This document shows positions 16,870 through 25,613 of a stretch of DNA of 64,000 bases, one piece after another. Within the stretch, counting starts at the first letter, position 1; every line of letters starts with the position of its first letter. The DNA lies in assembly GCF_038967635.1 (NCBI RefSeq), contig NZ_CP152413.1:2418001-2482000 (forward strand), in the 5' to 3' direction. Below the pieces are notes generated by a model. That model saw nothing but the letters and a program-made list of their open reading frames with translations. It was not told the origin of the DNA and did no database searches. The position numbers and the translations under genes are program-made. Source of the DNA: Bradyrhizobium sp. B124 (lineage in GTDB: Bacteria; Pseudomonadota; Alphaproteobacteria; Rhizobiales; Xanthobacteraceae).

Positions 16870-18681
16870 ATGGCTCAGTTTCCAAAGAAAATTACCGACG
16901 ATCCCTATGGCGCGGCGATCCTGATTCGCCGCCTGGTCACGGAACAGGGGATCACCTACTGGCGGCGCTATCTGACGGCGTTCGCCCTGATGGCTGTTGC
17001 GGCCGGCTCGACAGCCGGCGCCACTTACGTGCTCGGCCAGGTGATCAACCAGGCCTATGTCGACAAGAATATCCCCGGCATCGCGATGTTTGCCGGGGTC
17101 ACAGTGGTGCTGCTGTTCATCAAGGGCGTGGCGACCTACGGCCACATGGTGATCCTGTCGAAGATCAGCAACGCCATCCTGGCGCGGAACCAGCGGCAAT
17201 TGTTCGCCAAGCTGATGAGCGAAAGCATCGGCTTCTTCTCGCAGCGGCACTCCTCGGAATTCCTGGCGCGGCTCACCGCCGGCGCCAAGTCGATCACCGA
17301 CGTGCTCAACATGCTGGTCAATGCGATCGGCCGCGACTTCCTGATGCTGATCAGCATGGTCGCCGTCATGGTCTGGCAGGACCCGCTGATGTCGTTCATC
17401 GGGCTGGTGGCGGTGCCGCCGGCGATGCTGGTGCTGCGCAAGCTGGTGAAGCGGATCAAGGGCCTCGCCTACAACCAGTTCACCGGCACCGCCGACATCA
17501 TGGAGACGATGCAGGAATCGCTGCAAGGCATCCGCACCGTGAAGGCGTTCACGCTGGAAGACACCATGCAGCAGCGGATCGACGAGAACATCGCGATCGT
17601 CGAGCGCAACGCCAACAAGATGGCGCATGTCGCCAACCGCTCCAACCCGCTGATGGAGATGCTCGGCGGCTTCGCGGTCGCCGGCTGCCTGATGTATGGC
17701 GGCTACAGCGTGGTGGCGCTCGGTTCCACGCCGGGCCAGTTTTTCACGTTCCTGACCGCCTTTCTGATGGCGACCGAACCGGCCAAGCGCCTGGCGCGGC
17801 TCAACATCGATCTCAACAGCCAGCTGGTCGGCGCGCGGATGCTGCTCGAGGTCGTCGACAGCCCCGCCAGCGAACAGGCCGACGACGACAAGCCGGCGCT
17901 CAAACTCTCCGACGCACGGATCGAACTGCGCGACGTCAGCTTCGCCTATCGGCCCGGTGAGCCGGTGCTGAACCGCTTGAGCTTCATGGCCGAGCCCGGC
18001 AAGGTCACCGCGCTGGTCGGTCCCTCCGGCGGCGGAAAATCGACGGTGCTCGCCCTGCTGCTGCGCTTCTACGAGACGCGCGAGGGCGACATCCTCATCG
18101 ACGGACAGTCGATCCTGTCGGTCTCGCGCAAGTCGCTGCGCCGGCAGACCGCCTATGTCGGCCAGGACGTCTATCTGTTCCGCGACACCATCCGCGCCAA
18201 CATCGCGTTCGGCAAGCCGGGCGCCACCGAGGCCGAGATCATCGACGCCGCCAAGGCCGCTTGCGCACACGACTTCATCATGAGCTTCCCGCTCGGCTAC
18301 GACACGCCGGTCGGCGAGCACGGCACGCAACTGTCCGGCGGCCAGCGCCAGCGCATCGCGGTCGCCCGCGCACTGGTCAAGAACGCGCCGATCATCCTGC
18401 TCGACGAGGCCACCGCCGCGCTCGACTCGGAGTCCGAGAAGCAGGTGCAGGAGGCGATCGAGCATCTCTGCCAGGGCCGCACCACGATCGTGATCGCGCA
18501 CCGCCTGCACACCATCATGCACGCCGACGCGATCCTGGTGGTCGAGGGCGGCGAGATCGTCGAGCGCGGGCGTCACGAGGATCTGCTGCGCCGCGGCGGC
18601 CGCTATGCCTCGTTCTTCCGCCTGCAGCATCACCACGACCCGTCGCCGCTGGCTTTGGCGCCGATCAGCGCCACCGGCTGA
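16870..18681 (+). CDS. ABC exporter, fused permease and ATPase (MsbA/lipid-exporter type)
   Basis: 603 residues, a half-transporter. Five or six N-terminal membrane segments (residues ~35-300) precede the nucleotide-binding domain. That domain has Walker A GPSGGGKST at 384-392, the signature LSGGQRQRIAVARA, Walker B ILLDEATAALD and the switch histidine in IVIAHRLHT. Homodimers of this type flip lipid A-core or other lipid-linked glycans across the inner membrane. The LPS/EPS context supports that, but a beta-glucan or other exporter is possible. It probably follows galE in transcription; the 108-bp gap holds a small ccccgc/gcgggg hairpin but no clear terminator. Confidence 0.88.
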   Translation: MAQFPKKITDDPYGAAILIRRLVTEQGITYWRRYLTAFALMAVAAGSTAGATYVLGQVINQAYVDKNIPGIAMFAGVTVVLLFIKGVATYGHMVILSKISNAILARNQRQLFAKLMSESIGFFSQRHSSEFLARLTAGAKSITDVLNMLVNAIGRDFLMLISMVAVMVWQDPLMSFIGLVAVPPAMLVLRKLVKRIKGLAYNQFTGTADIMETMQESLQGIRTVKAFTLEDTMQQRIDENIAIVERNANKMAHVANRSNPLMEMLGGFAVAGCLMYGGYSVVALGSTPGQFFTFLTAFLMATEPAKRLARLNIDLNSQLVGARMLLEVVDSPASEQADDDKPALKLSDARIELRDVSFAYRPGEPVLNRLSFMAEPGKVTALVGPSGGGKSTVLALLLRFYETREGDILIDGQSILSVSRKSLRRQTAYVGQDVYLFRDTIRANIAFGKPGATEAEIIDAAKAACAHDFIMSFPLGYDTPVGEHGTQLSGGQRQRIAVARALVKNAPIILLDEATAALDSESEKQVQEAIEHLCQGRTTIVIAHRLHTIMHADAILVVEGGEIVERGRHEDLLRRGGRYASFFRLQHHHDPSPLALAPISATG

Positions 18682-18690
18682 GGCTTACCG

Positions 18691-19872
18691 TCACTTCGCG
18701 GCAATGCCTGCGCGCAGTACGCGCAGGACATTGCCGCCCATGACCTTGCGGATGTCGTACTCGGAGAACCCGCTCGACATCAGCGCCTGGGTCACGGCGG
18801 CGATCCCGCTCGCATCGAATCCCGTGGTGGTCGAGCCGTCGAAATCCGAGCCGAGGCCGACATGGTCGATCCCGACCAGGTCGCGGGCATGGGCAATCGC
18901 CCGCGCCACATTCTTTGGATCGAGCGAACAGACGGCACCCTGCCAGAAACCGATGCCGACCACTCCGCCGGTCCGCGCGACACCCTTGACCTCATCATCG
19001 GTGAGATTGCGGTTGACCTTGCAGGTCGCCTGAACGCCGCCATGGCTCGAGACCACCGGACGCGTCGCCATCGCCAGCACGTCGGCGACCGCCGCGTGGC
19101 TCGCATGGGCGAGATCGACGATCATCCCCATCGCCTCCATCCGCTGCACCACCTGCCGGCCGAGCGGCGTCAGGCCGCCCTTTGCCACGCCGTGCATCGA
19201 GCCTGCGACATCGTTGTCGAAGAAGTGTGCGAGACCAGCCATCCTGAATCCGGCAGTGTGGAGCACATCGAGATTGTCGATGTTGCCCTCGAGATCGTGC
19301 AGGCCCTCGATCGACAGCATTCCGCCAACCACCGTCATGCCGTTCTTGCGATCCGCGAGCAGGCGATCGATCTCGGCCGGTGTCGTGATCAGGCGAAGCC
19401 GTCCGGCGGATTTGTCGGCGAAGTTGTGCAGTTTCTCGGCATGCCATAGCGAGCGCTGCAGCAACGAGAACCACGTCCGCATCGGCTGCAGATCGATGAT
19501 GGCGAGGTTCGTGATCGTGTCGGTGTCGCCGGCATTGGCATCATAGTTCTGGCCCTCGGGCGACTTGGTGACCGACGAAAACACCTGCAACGCGTAGCGG
19601 CCCTCGATCAGCCGCGGCAAGTCGATATGGCCGCGATCGGATCGCGCGATCAGGTCGCGCTTCCACGACAGGCTGTCCGCGTGCATGTCCTCTACGTCGA
19701 GCGTCGCCTGCAACGCCTGCGCGGCGGGCGTGATGTCCACGGCCACGCGCTGGACCTTGTTCTGCCCCCGGTCGATCCGTTCCGGGGTCACGACAAAAAA
19801 GCGAACAGCGGAGGCGAACAGGACCGCGGCAACCAGCGCTAGGCCGATCGAAAGCCATCTGCGCATCGGCAT
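18691..19872 (-). CDS. Membrane dipeptidase (peptidase M19), membrane-anchored or exported
   Basis: 393 residues from the ATG at 19870-19872; a GTG codon just before it is an alternative. An N-terminal hydrophobic stretch (LSIGLALVAAVLFASAVRFF) acts as anchor or signal. Metal-site motifs of the renal-dipeptidase family are present: DMHADSL (HxD), SIEGLHDLEGN with the bridging Glu, LAHASH and SSHGG. GSDFDGSTTTG follows near the C-terminus. The enzyme is a zinc dipeptidase hydrolysing Xaa-Xaa, possibly D-residue, dipeptides outside the cytoplasm. It ends 9 bp from the convergent exporter gene, with no visible terminator between them. Confidence 0.9.
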   Translation of the reverse strand: MPMRRWLSIGLALVAAVLFASAVRFFVVTPERIDRGQNKVQRVAVDITPAAQALQATLDVEDMHADSLSWKRDLIARSDRGHIDLPRLIEGRYALQVFSSVTKSPEGQNYDANAGDTDTITNLAIIDLQPMRTWFSLLQRSLWHAEKLHNFADKSAGRLRLITTPAEIDRLLADRKNGMTVVGGMLSIEGLHDLEGNIDNLDVLHTAGFRMAGLAHFFDNDVAGSMHGVAKGGLTPLGRQVVQRMEAMGMIVDLAHASHAAVADVLAMATRPVVSSHGGVQATCKVNRNLTDDEVKGVARTGGVVGIGFWQGAVCSLDPKNVARAIAHARDLVGIDHVGLGSDFDGSTTTGFDASGIAAVTQALMSSGFSEYDIRKVMGGNVLRVLRAGIAAK

Positions 19873-20019
19873 CACCGCTCTCGCCCGCCAAGGGCGGCCG
19901 CGCCCGGCGGAAGGCTGGCCTCACGTCTGCGCCTGGTGCAGCCGCGGCCCCTAGCCCCCAGCGCCGTAACCGCGTAAATACGGCCCGCGCTCCCTCCTTC
20001 AACCCTCCGGGACCCGTTC

Positions 20020-20721
20020 ATGAACGCCGCCTCCACCGTCATTCCGCTTCCCCCGCAGCCCTCACTCCCCGTCGTCGGCGAATCCGGCGTCTATCCGGTC
20101 CGCCGCATCTGGTGCGTCGGCCGCAACTATCTCGAGCATATCAGGGAGATGGGCAATGACGAGCGTGCGCCGCCGTTCTTCTTCGGCAAGCATGCCGACA
20201 TGCTGGTGCCCGACGGTGCGACGATCCCCTATCCGCCGCTGACCAAGGACCTGCATCACGAGGTCGAGCTGGTGGTGGCGATGAAGAGCGGCGGGCTCAA
20301 CATTCCCGCCGACAAGGCGCTCGAGCATGTCTACGGCTATGCCGTCGGCATCGACCTGACCCGCCGCGACCTGCAGATCGCCTCACGCAAGAAGGAGCGG
20401 CCCTGGGAGATCGGCAAGTCGTTCGATTATTCCGCGCCCTGCTCCGCGATCCAGCCGGCCTCGAAGATCGGCCACCCCTCCAGCGGCAAGATCTGGCTCA
20501 CCGTCAACGGCAAGGAAGCGCAGAAGGGCGACCTCACCGAATTGATCTGGAACGTGCCTGAGATCATCTGGCAGCTCTCGCAGCAGGTGAAGCTCGCCGC
20601 CGGCGACATCATCATGACCGGCACGCCCGCCGGTGTCTCGCAGCTGCAGGTGGGCGACAAGCTCGAATGCGGCGTCGACGGCGTCGGCACACTGAAGGTA
20701 TCGATCGGCAAGCCGGAGTAG
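20020..20721 (+). CDS. Fumarylacetoacetate hydrolase-family enzyme
   Basis: 233 residues, the size of single-domain FAH enzymes such as fumarylpyruvate hydrolase. WCVGRNYLEHIREMG opens the domain. The metal ligands are visible as HHEVELVVAM (ExE) and GIDLTRRD (Asp), and GDIIMTGTPAGVSQL is the family C-terminal motif. Members cleave C-C bonds of acylpyruvates or decarboxylate and isomerise keto-diacids in aromatic catabolism. No aromatic-pathway gene is adjacent, so the substrate is open. It is monocistronic and followed by a strong intrinsic terminator. Confidence 0.88.
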   Translation: MNAASTVIPLPPQPSLPVVGESGVYPVRRIWCVGRNYLEHIREMGNDERAPPFFFGKHADMLVPDGATIPYPPLTKDLHHEVELVVAMKSGGLNIPADKALEHVYGYAVGIDLTRRDLQIASRKKERPWEIGKSFDYSAPCSAIQPASKIGHPSSGKIWLTVNGKEAQKGDLTELIWNVPEIIWQLSQQVKLAAGDIIMTGTPAGVSQLQVGDKLECGVDGVGTLKVSIGKPE

Positions 20722-20750
20722 ACTCCGGATCCGATCCACCAGCAGACCGC

Positions 20751-20783
20751 GGCCCCGAACCTGGTTCGGGGCCGTTGCTTTTT
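20751..20783 (+). terminator. Intrinsic terminator of the FAH-family gene
   Basis: A perfect 10-bp GC-rich stem (20751-20760 with 20764-20773) and a 3-nt loop are followed within 6 nt by a five-T run at 20779-20783. It lies 30 bp beyond the FAH stop. Confidence 0.85.
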
Positions 20784-21049
20784 CAGAATTGCTCGTGGCC
20801 GGGATGGTTGGGGTCGCCGAGATATCCGCCGCCTCCGCTGCCACCGGCACTGTCACCGCTGTAACCAGTTCCGAGATAAGGCGGCGGATCGACCGGCTGG
20901 CGATGCGGGCCGCCCGAACCGCCCGGGGGCAGTTTTGCGCCCACATTCTTCGGCGGCGCCATGTGAAGTCCGCCGGCATGCGCAGAGCTCAGCGCGGTAA
21001 CGCCGAACGCGACAACGGCAGCGAAAGCAAGAAGCGAATTGCGTGTCAT
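20783..21049 (-). CDS. Small exported Gly/Pro-rich protein, unknown function
   Basis: 88 residues from the ATG at 21047-21049, chosen because AAGGAGA lies 6 bp upstream on the minus strand and the protein then opens with a clean signal peptide. MTRNSLLAFAAVVAFGVTALSSAHA gives a cleavage site after about residue 25. The mature ~63 residues are rich in Gly and Pro, with a terminal GGSGGGGYLGDPNHPGHEQF and no cysteines. I do not recognise a family. It probably acts in the periplasm or outside the cell. It is the second of two small minus-strand genes separated by a hairpin, and its stop touches the FAH terminator. Confidence 0.6.
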   Translation of the reverse strand: MTRNSLLAFAAVVAFGVTALSSAHAGGLHMAPPKNVGAKLPPGGSGGPHRQPVDPPPYLGTGYSGDSAGGSGGGGYLGDPNHPGHEQF

Positions 21050-21191
21050 GCGACGTCTCCTTGAACTCGGGCCGGGACACCATGCGCCGGCTCCGACGCC
21101 GCACGCTTCGCACGATCGCACCGGCTTGGCTGTGAGGTGGGTCACGCCCATTCCGCGGCCACTTCCCGGCGACATCGCATCGCCCGGGAAA

Positions 21192-21218
21192 CCCCGGACC
21201 AGGGGTCCGGGGCTTTCC
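21192..21218 (-). terminator. Intrinsic terminator between two small exported-protein genes
   Basis: A 9-bp stem (21192-21200 with 21204-21212) and 3-nt loop start 18 bp past the stop of the 21230-21463 gene. On the minus strand the stem is followed by a short T-run. It probably separates the two small genes into their own transcripts. Confidence 0.6.
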
Positions 21219-21229
21219 GCTGCGCGCGG

Positions 21230-21463
21230 TCAGCGCATCGTGCCGGGCATGCAGGGCGGCTCGGTGAAGGGCGCGGTTGCGAACGATCCGACGTTCGGCG
21301 CGCGCACGCAATCGGTCGTCTTGCTGCTGACCGGTGTCGTCGTTGTCGTCGTCATCGAAGCATGGGCGCGCCGCACCGCAGCATTGTTGCTGGCGGCCGA
21401 GGCCTGAGCCGAGAACGCAGCTGCCGCAACCAGAGCAAGCGTCACGAAGGTCAATTTGGTCAT
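21230..21463 (-). CDS. Small exported Thr-rich protein, unknown function
   Basis: 77 residues from the ATG at 21461-21463, where GGAGAA sits 7 bp upstream. The N-terminus MTKLTFVTLALVAAAAFSAQASA is a typical Sec signal peptide. The mature part has a run of six threonines, two cysteines and a C-terminal EPPCMPGTMR. No family was recognised. It is divergent from another small exported-protein gene (21671) across 207 bp; three such genes cluster here. The reading is supported by the ribosome site, signal peptide and matching terminator. Confidence 0.55.
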   Translation of the reverse strand: MTKLTFVTLALVAAAAFSAQASAASNNAAVRRAHASMTTTTTTPVSSKTTDCVRAPNVGSFATAPFTEPPCMPGTMR

Positions 21464-21670
21464 CGGGTTTCTCCGCACGTGGATGAAGCCGACCAAGCTC
21501 GGCTCCTGTGACCAATGACTGTCGACGCCGGATAATTATTTCATCACGCGCGATCACCGAACCGCGAGCGCCCGATCACATCGGACGGACCGGGGAATAC
21601 CCGGACGACAGAGACGCTCTATTTCATCAAGGCCGCGCACAAACGCGGCGATGACGGTATGGAGATTCTC

Positions 21671-21955
21671 ATGATCGATCTTCGACGACTCGGCACAGGA
21701 CTTGTCAGAGGACTTGGCCTGGCTGCAATCCTGTCCGCGGCAGTCACGACCTCCTGCTTCGCACAGGCGATGGCCCAGCAGCCCGGTGCATTTGCCTCAA
21801 ATGAAACCGCGACGCGGCCATGGTCGGCGCCGGTCGGTCATCGCCAGCCGCGTGCCGCCGACATTCCGGCAGCGGCGTCGGCATCGCAGCAGATCATCGA
21901 TCAGGAAGACGCGATCGTCGACCGCAAGATCAAAGGCATTTGCCGCGGTTGCTAG
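21671..21955 (+). CDS. Small exported protein, unknown function
   Basis: 94 residues. The ATG at 21671 is preferred to the one at 21659 because GGAG lies 6 bp before it. A long hydrophobic N-terminus (LVRGLGLAAILSAAVTTSCFAQA) gives a signal peptide cleaved near residue 33. The mature part is polar, without repeats, and ends DRKIKGICRGC with two cysteines two residues apart, which could bind a metal or form a disulfide. I do not recognise a family. It converges with the SPW-repeat gene, 16 bp apart. Confidence 0.55.
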   Translation: MIDLRRLGTGLVRGLGLAAILSAAVTTSCFAQAMAQQPGAFASNETATRPWSAPVGHRQPRAADIPAAASASQQIIDQEDAIVDRKIKGICRGC

Positions 21956-21971
21956 AATGCTTTGCTGCGGC

Positions 21972-22331
21972 CTACGACGCGGCTGGGCCGAAATGCGTCT
22001 TCTCGTATTCGAGCCACAGTTCGAGCAGTGCCATGAAGGCGACCACCGCACCCGCCGCGACGGCAAAATGCATCGCGCGGGTGTGCGTGAAGCCGAGCAG
22101 CCAGGGCGAGGCGATCAGCCAGCATCCGACGAACAGATTGATCCATTCCTCCCAGATCGAGAACGCGAAGATCGCCGCCAGCGACATGATCGCGATCGCG
22201 GCACCGCTGATCCACAGATCGATCGCCGCCGTCGGGTTGGCGTGCGCAAACAGCCACGGCGCTGCGAGCAAGAAGATCGCCGCGACGAGGTTATAGAGAT
22301 CGAGCGCCGATTCCTTTCGCCATTTCACCAT
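21972..22331 (-). CDS. SPW-repeat membrane protein
   Basis: 119 residues, four hydrophobic segments forming two copies of the SPW repeat: AAPWLFAHANPTAAIDLW and IASPWLLGFTHTRAMHF. The domain is known from small bacterial membrane proteins without assigned function. A strong ribosome site (GGGAGGAG) precedes the ATG. The start is 25 bp after the stop of the MFS transporter on the same strand, so both probably share the EcfG-type promoter at 23778-23803. That would put this protein in the general stress response. Confidence 0.8.
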   Translation of the reverse strand: MVKWRKESALDLYNLVAAIFLLAAPWLFAHANPTAAIDLWISGAAIAIMSLAAIFAFSIWEEWINLFVGCWLIASPWLLGFTHTRAMHFAVAAGAVVAFMALLELWLEYEKTHFGPAAS

Positions 22332-22356
22332 TTGCTCCTCCCGTGCTGTCTCGAAC

Positions 22357-23715
22357 TCACCGCTGATGCGCGGTCGCGGCGTTGATGTCCTTTCCCGTGT
22401 AGTCGGTCATCAGCGCGGTTGCGACCAGCGTGATGACGGCGCAGAGCGCGATGTAGGCCGCGATTGCAATCGACGAATGATAGGTGCCGAACAGCCATGC
22501 GGCGATCAGCGGCGCGGGACCGCCGGCGATCACCGATGCGAGCTGGTAGCCGAGCGAGGCACCGCTGTAGCGCAGGCGGCCGGTGAAGCTTTCGGCGATC
22601 AGGGCGGCCTGCGGCCCGTACTGCATGTCGTGCGGAATGAGCGAGAGAATGATCGCGAGGAAGATGATCGACGCCGATCCGGTATTGAGCATCGCGAAGT
22701 AGATGAAGCCGAAGATGCCGGTCACCAACGCGCCGATCATGTACATGTTCTTGCGGCCGATCTGGTCGGACAGATGTCCGAACACCGGGATCGAGACGAA
22801 CGACAGCACCGAGGCCGAAAGCACCGCGGTCAGCAGGAAGTCGCGCGACATGTGCAGCGTGCCGACGCCGTAGGAGAACACGAAGGCGGTGAAGATGTAG
22901 AACGGCGCCTGCTCGGACATCCGCGCGAAGGCGGACAGCAGGATCTCCTTCGGATGGTTGCGGATCACGGTCAGCATCGGCGTGCGGTCGAGCTGACGCT
23001 CGGCCACCAGCTTGGCGAAGACCGGCGTCTCCAGAATGCCGAGCCGGATGTAGAGGCCGACGCCGACCAGGATGATGCTGAGCGCAAACGGAACGCGCCA
23101 GCCCCATGCCAGGAACTGGTCGCCCGACATCTGGCTGAACGCCAGCACGGCAAGGTTGGCGAGGAACAGCCCGCAGGGCACGCCGAATTGCGGCCATGAC
23201 GCGATCAGGCCGCGGGAGCGATCGTTGCGCGCCCATTCCATCGACATCAGCACCGAGCCGCCCCATTCGCCGCCGACCCCGACGCCCTGGATGAAGCGCA
23301 GCACAGTGAGGATCACCGCGCCCCAGATACCGATGCTGGAATAGGTCGGCACCAACGCGACCGCCGCCGTCGCCAGTCCCATCAACAGCAGCGTCGCGAT
23401 CAGCGTCGACTTGCGTCCGATGCGGTCGCCAAAGTGGCCGAAGATCGCGGCGCCGATCGGCCGCGCGATGAAGCCGACCGCATAGATGGCGAAAGCCTCC
23501 AGCGTGCCGACCCGGGGGTCGGAATTCGGAAAGAACAGCTTTGCGAACACCAGGCCGGTAACCGTGCTGTAGAGGAAGAAGTCATACCATTCGATCGCGG
23601 TCCCGACCGTGGAGGCGATGACCGCGCGGCGCATCTGGAGCTGATGTTCGGCTGCCGAGAGCTGGTTGGCGTCGAGGCCAGGGGTTAGGCCGAGTGTCGG
23701 GCCGAGCGTTACCAT
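22357..23715 (-). CDS. MFS transporter, metabolite:H+ symporter (MHS) type
   Basis: 452 residues from the ATG at 23713-23715, with GGGAG 8 bp upstream; the frame is open 30 codons further. Twelve hydrophobic segments are apparent. GTAIEWYDFFLYS at the first helix, FGHFGDRIGRKS between helices 2 and 3, and RFIQGVGVGGEWGGSVLM in helix 4 are the signature of the shikimate/alpha-ketoglutarate/proline-betaine family. The likely substrate is a carboxylate or compatible solute. Placement behind an EcfG-like promoter and before an SPW protein favours a stress-related solute, but the substrate is not readable from sequence. Confidence 0.9.
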   Translation of the reverse strand: MVTLGPTLGLTPGLDANQLSAAEHQLQMRRAVIASTVGTAIEWYDFFLYSTVTGLVFAKLFFPNSDPRVGTLEAFAIYAVGFIARPIGAAIFGHFGDRIGRKSTLIATLLLMGLATAAVALVPTYSSIGIWGAVILTVLRFIQGVGVGGEWGGSVLMSMEWARNDRSRGLIASWPQFGVPCGLFLANLAVLAFSQMSGDQFLAWGWRVPFALSIILVGVGLYIRLGILETPVFAKLVAERQLDRTPMLTVIRNHPKEILLSAFARMSEQAPFYIFTAFVFSYGVGTLHMSRDFLLTAVLSASVLSFVSIPVFGHLSDQIGRKNMYMIGALVTGIFGFIYFAMLNTGSASIIFLAIILSLIPHDMQYGPQAALIAESFTGRLRYSGASLGYQLASVIAGGPAPLIAAWLFGTYHSSIAIAAYIALCAVITLVATALMTDYTGKDINAATAHQR

Positions 23716-23763
23716 GGGAGCGTCTCCCTCGGACAAGCCCCCGGATGGATTTTGACCGTTTGG

Positions 23764-23783
23764 GTCGTTTGAACACAAACGAC
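23764..23783. promoter_or_regulatory. 20-bp inverted repeat overlapping the EcfG -10 element
   Basis: gtcgtttg (23764-23771) and caaacgac (23776-23783) are perfect 8-bp arms around 4 nt. The right arm covers the -10 element of the EcfG-like promoter, so a repressor bound here would block it. The cognate regulator is unknown. Confidence 0.5.
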
Positions 23784-23803
23784 ATCGCGCCCCGGAAAGT
23801 TCC
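23778..23803 (-). promoter_or_regulatory. EcfG-type (general stress response) promoter for the MFS-SPW operon
   Basis: On the minus strand GGAAC (23803 to 23799) is followed after exactly 17 nt by CGTT (23781 to 23778). This matches the GGAAC-N16/17-CGTT consensus of alphaproteobacterial EcfG sigma factors. The transporter ATG is 63 bp downstream. No other consensus match was noticed in the gaps that were examined. Confidence 0.7.
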
Positions 23804-23873
23804 AACGCAACGGAACGTGGAGGCTAGAACTTTAGTCGGCCGTCGCGACGATCGAAGCCATCGCCTGCCCACG

Positions 23874-23897
23874 GGTGGCGCGAAGGATCGCGCCACC
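23874..23897 (-). terminator. Hairpin downstream of the malic enzyme gene
   Basis: A perfect 9-bp stem (23874-23882 with 23889-23897) and 6-nt loop lie 18 bp past the malic enzyme stop. No T-run follows, so this is a possible terminator or 3'-end stabiliser. Confidence 0.45.
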
Positions 23898-23915
23898 TGA
23901 TACGCCCCGCGGACC

Positions 23916-25613
23916 CTAGGCCCGATCGCTGCGCCGATACGGCACGTAGCGCGGCGTCCAGACCTTGGCCTGGATGCGCGCCTCGACCTGGTCGATCGGA
24001 ATATCCTTGGCGAGCCCTTCCTTATGCGCCTGCAGCGCGACCGCCAGCGCCACCGTCAGCGACACCTCACGCAGCGCGCTGACCGGCGGCAGCAGATTGT
24101 GCTTCGGGTTGTTGCGGGCCGGCGAGACGCTGGCCAGCGCCTTGGCGGCGGCCATGAACATCCCGTCGCTGACCCGACTGGCACCGACCGCGAGCGCACC
24201 AACGCCGACGCCCGGGAAGATGTAGGAGTTGTTGGTCTGGTCGACCTTGAAGCGCGCGCCGTCGCGCGTGATCGGCGGGAACGGGCTGCCGACGCCGATC
24301 AACGCCCGTCCCTCAGTCCAGGCTTCGATATCGGAAGGCGTCGCTTCCTCGCGCGAGGTCGGGTTCGACAGCGGGAAGATCACCGGCCGCTTGTTGCACA
24401 CGGCCATCGCGCGGACGATCGGTTCGGAGAACGCGCCGGCCTGCCCGGAGACGCCGATAAGCACGGTCGGCCTGGCGTTGCGCACGACGTCGAGCAACGC
24501 GATCTTGTCGGGATGGCTGAGCTGCCAGCCTGCGATCGCCTGCTTGCTCTGCACGAACGGAAGCTGGAACGGGGCGAGCCCGCTCATGCCCTCGAGCAAT
24601 AGCCCGTCGCGGTCGACCATGAAGAAGCGCTTCGCCGCCTCGCTCTCGGACAGGCCGGCGTCGATCATCGCCGCTCGGATCAGGCTGGCGATGCCGCAAC
24701 CGGCAGAACCCGCGCCGAACACCGCGACACGCTGCTCGGTCAGCGGCACTCCGGTGACGTTGATGGCCGAGAGCAAGGCGCCGGTCGCGACCGCCGCCGT
24801 GCCCTGGATGTCGTCGTTGAAGGTCAGGAGCCGGTCGCGATAGCGCTCCAGCATGCGCGTCGCGTTGTTCTTGGCAAAGTCCTCCCATTGCAGCAGGACG
24901 CGCGGCCAGCGCTTCACCACCGCCGAGACGAACGCCTCGATGAAGTCGTCATAGGCCTGACCGCGGACGCGCTCGTTGCGCCAGCCGATATAGAGCGGAT
25001 CGGCCAGGCAGTCGGGATTGTCGGTGCCGACGTCGAGCAGGATCGGCAGGGTCGTCGCCGGATGCAGGCCGCCGCAGCCGGTGTAGAGCGCGAGCTTACC
25101 GATCGGGATGCCCATGCCGCCGGCGCCCTGGTCGCCGAGGCCGAGGATGCGCTCACCGTCGGTCACCACGATCGCCTCGACATGATCGAAGCGCGGATGG
25201 GCGAAAATGCGGTCGATCCGGTGCTGGTGCGGAATGCTGAGGAACAGCCCGCGCGGCTTGCGAAACAGCCGACTGAATTTCTGGCAGCCCTCGCCGACGG
25301 TCGGCGTGTAGACGATCGGCAACAGCTCTTCCAGGTTGCCGACCAGGAGCGCGTAGAACAGGGTCTCGTTGGTGTCCTGCAGTTCGCGCAGGAAGGCATA
25401 GCGCTCGATGTCAGTCTCGTAGCCGCGCAACGCCTCGAGGCGGCGCGAAACCTGCTCGTCCAGCGTCAAGATATTGGGCGGCAGCAGGCCATGCAGGTCG
25501 AACGCCTCGCGCTCGGCCTCGGAGAACGCCGTGCCCTTGTTCAACTGCGGATCAGCCAACAGCTCGTAACCGCTCAGCGCAGTCGTCGCAAAAGCTCCAG
25601 TAGTCTCCGACAT
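23916..25613 (-). CDS. maeA: NAD-dependent malic enzyme (oxaloacetate-decarboxylating)
   Basis: 565 residues from the ATG at 25611-25613, the same length as E. coli MaeA. AAGGGGAT lies upstream, and the frame is open 15 codons further. The malic domain has YTPTVGEGCQKFSRLF with the catalytic Tyr and ILGLGDQGAGGMGIPIGK. NDDIQGTAAVATGALL is the malic-enzyme signature, and RVAVFGAGSAGCGIA is the nucleotide-binding site. It decarboxylates malate to pyruvate in the cytoplasm. In rhizobia an NAD-malic enzyme feeds acetyl-CoA synthesis from C4-dicarboxylates in bacteroids; those enzymes (Dme) are longer chimeras, so this SfcA-type is a different subfamily. Likely monocistronic. Confidence 0.93.
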   Translation of the reverse strand: MSETTGAFATTALSGYELLADPQLNKGTAFSEAEREAFDLHGLLPPNILTLDEQVSRRLEALRGYETDIERYAFLRELQDTNETLFYALLVGNLEELLPIVYTPTVGEGCQKFSRLFRKPRGLFLSIPHQHRIDRIFAHPRFDHVEAIVVTDGERILGLGDQGAGGMGIPIGKLALYTGCGGLHPATTLPILLDVGTDNPDCLADPLYIGWRNERVRGQAYDDFIEAFVSAVVKRWPRVLLQWEDFAKNNATRMLERYRDRLLTFNDDIQGTAAVATGALLSAINVTGVPLTEQRVAVFGAGSAGCGIASLIRAAMIDAGLSESEAAKRFFMVDRDGLLLEGMSGLAPFQLPFVQSKQAIAGWQLSHPDKIALLDVVRNARPTVLIGVSGQAGAFSEPIVRAMAVCNKRPVIFPLSNPTSREEATPSDIEAWTEGRALIGVGSPFPPITRDGARFKVDQTNNSYIFPGVGVGALAVGASRVSDGMFMAAAKALASVSPARNNPKHNLLPPVSALREVSLTVALAVALQAHKEGLAKDIPIDQVEARIQAKVWTPRYVPYRRSDRA

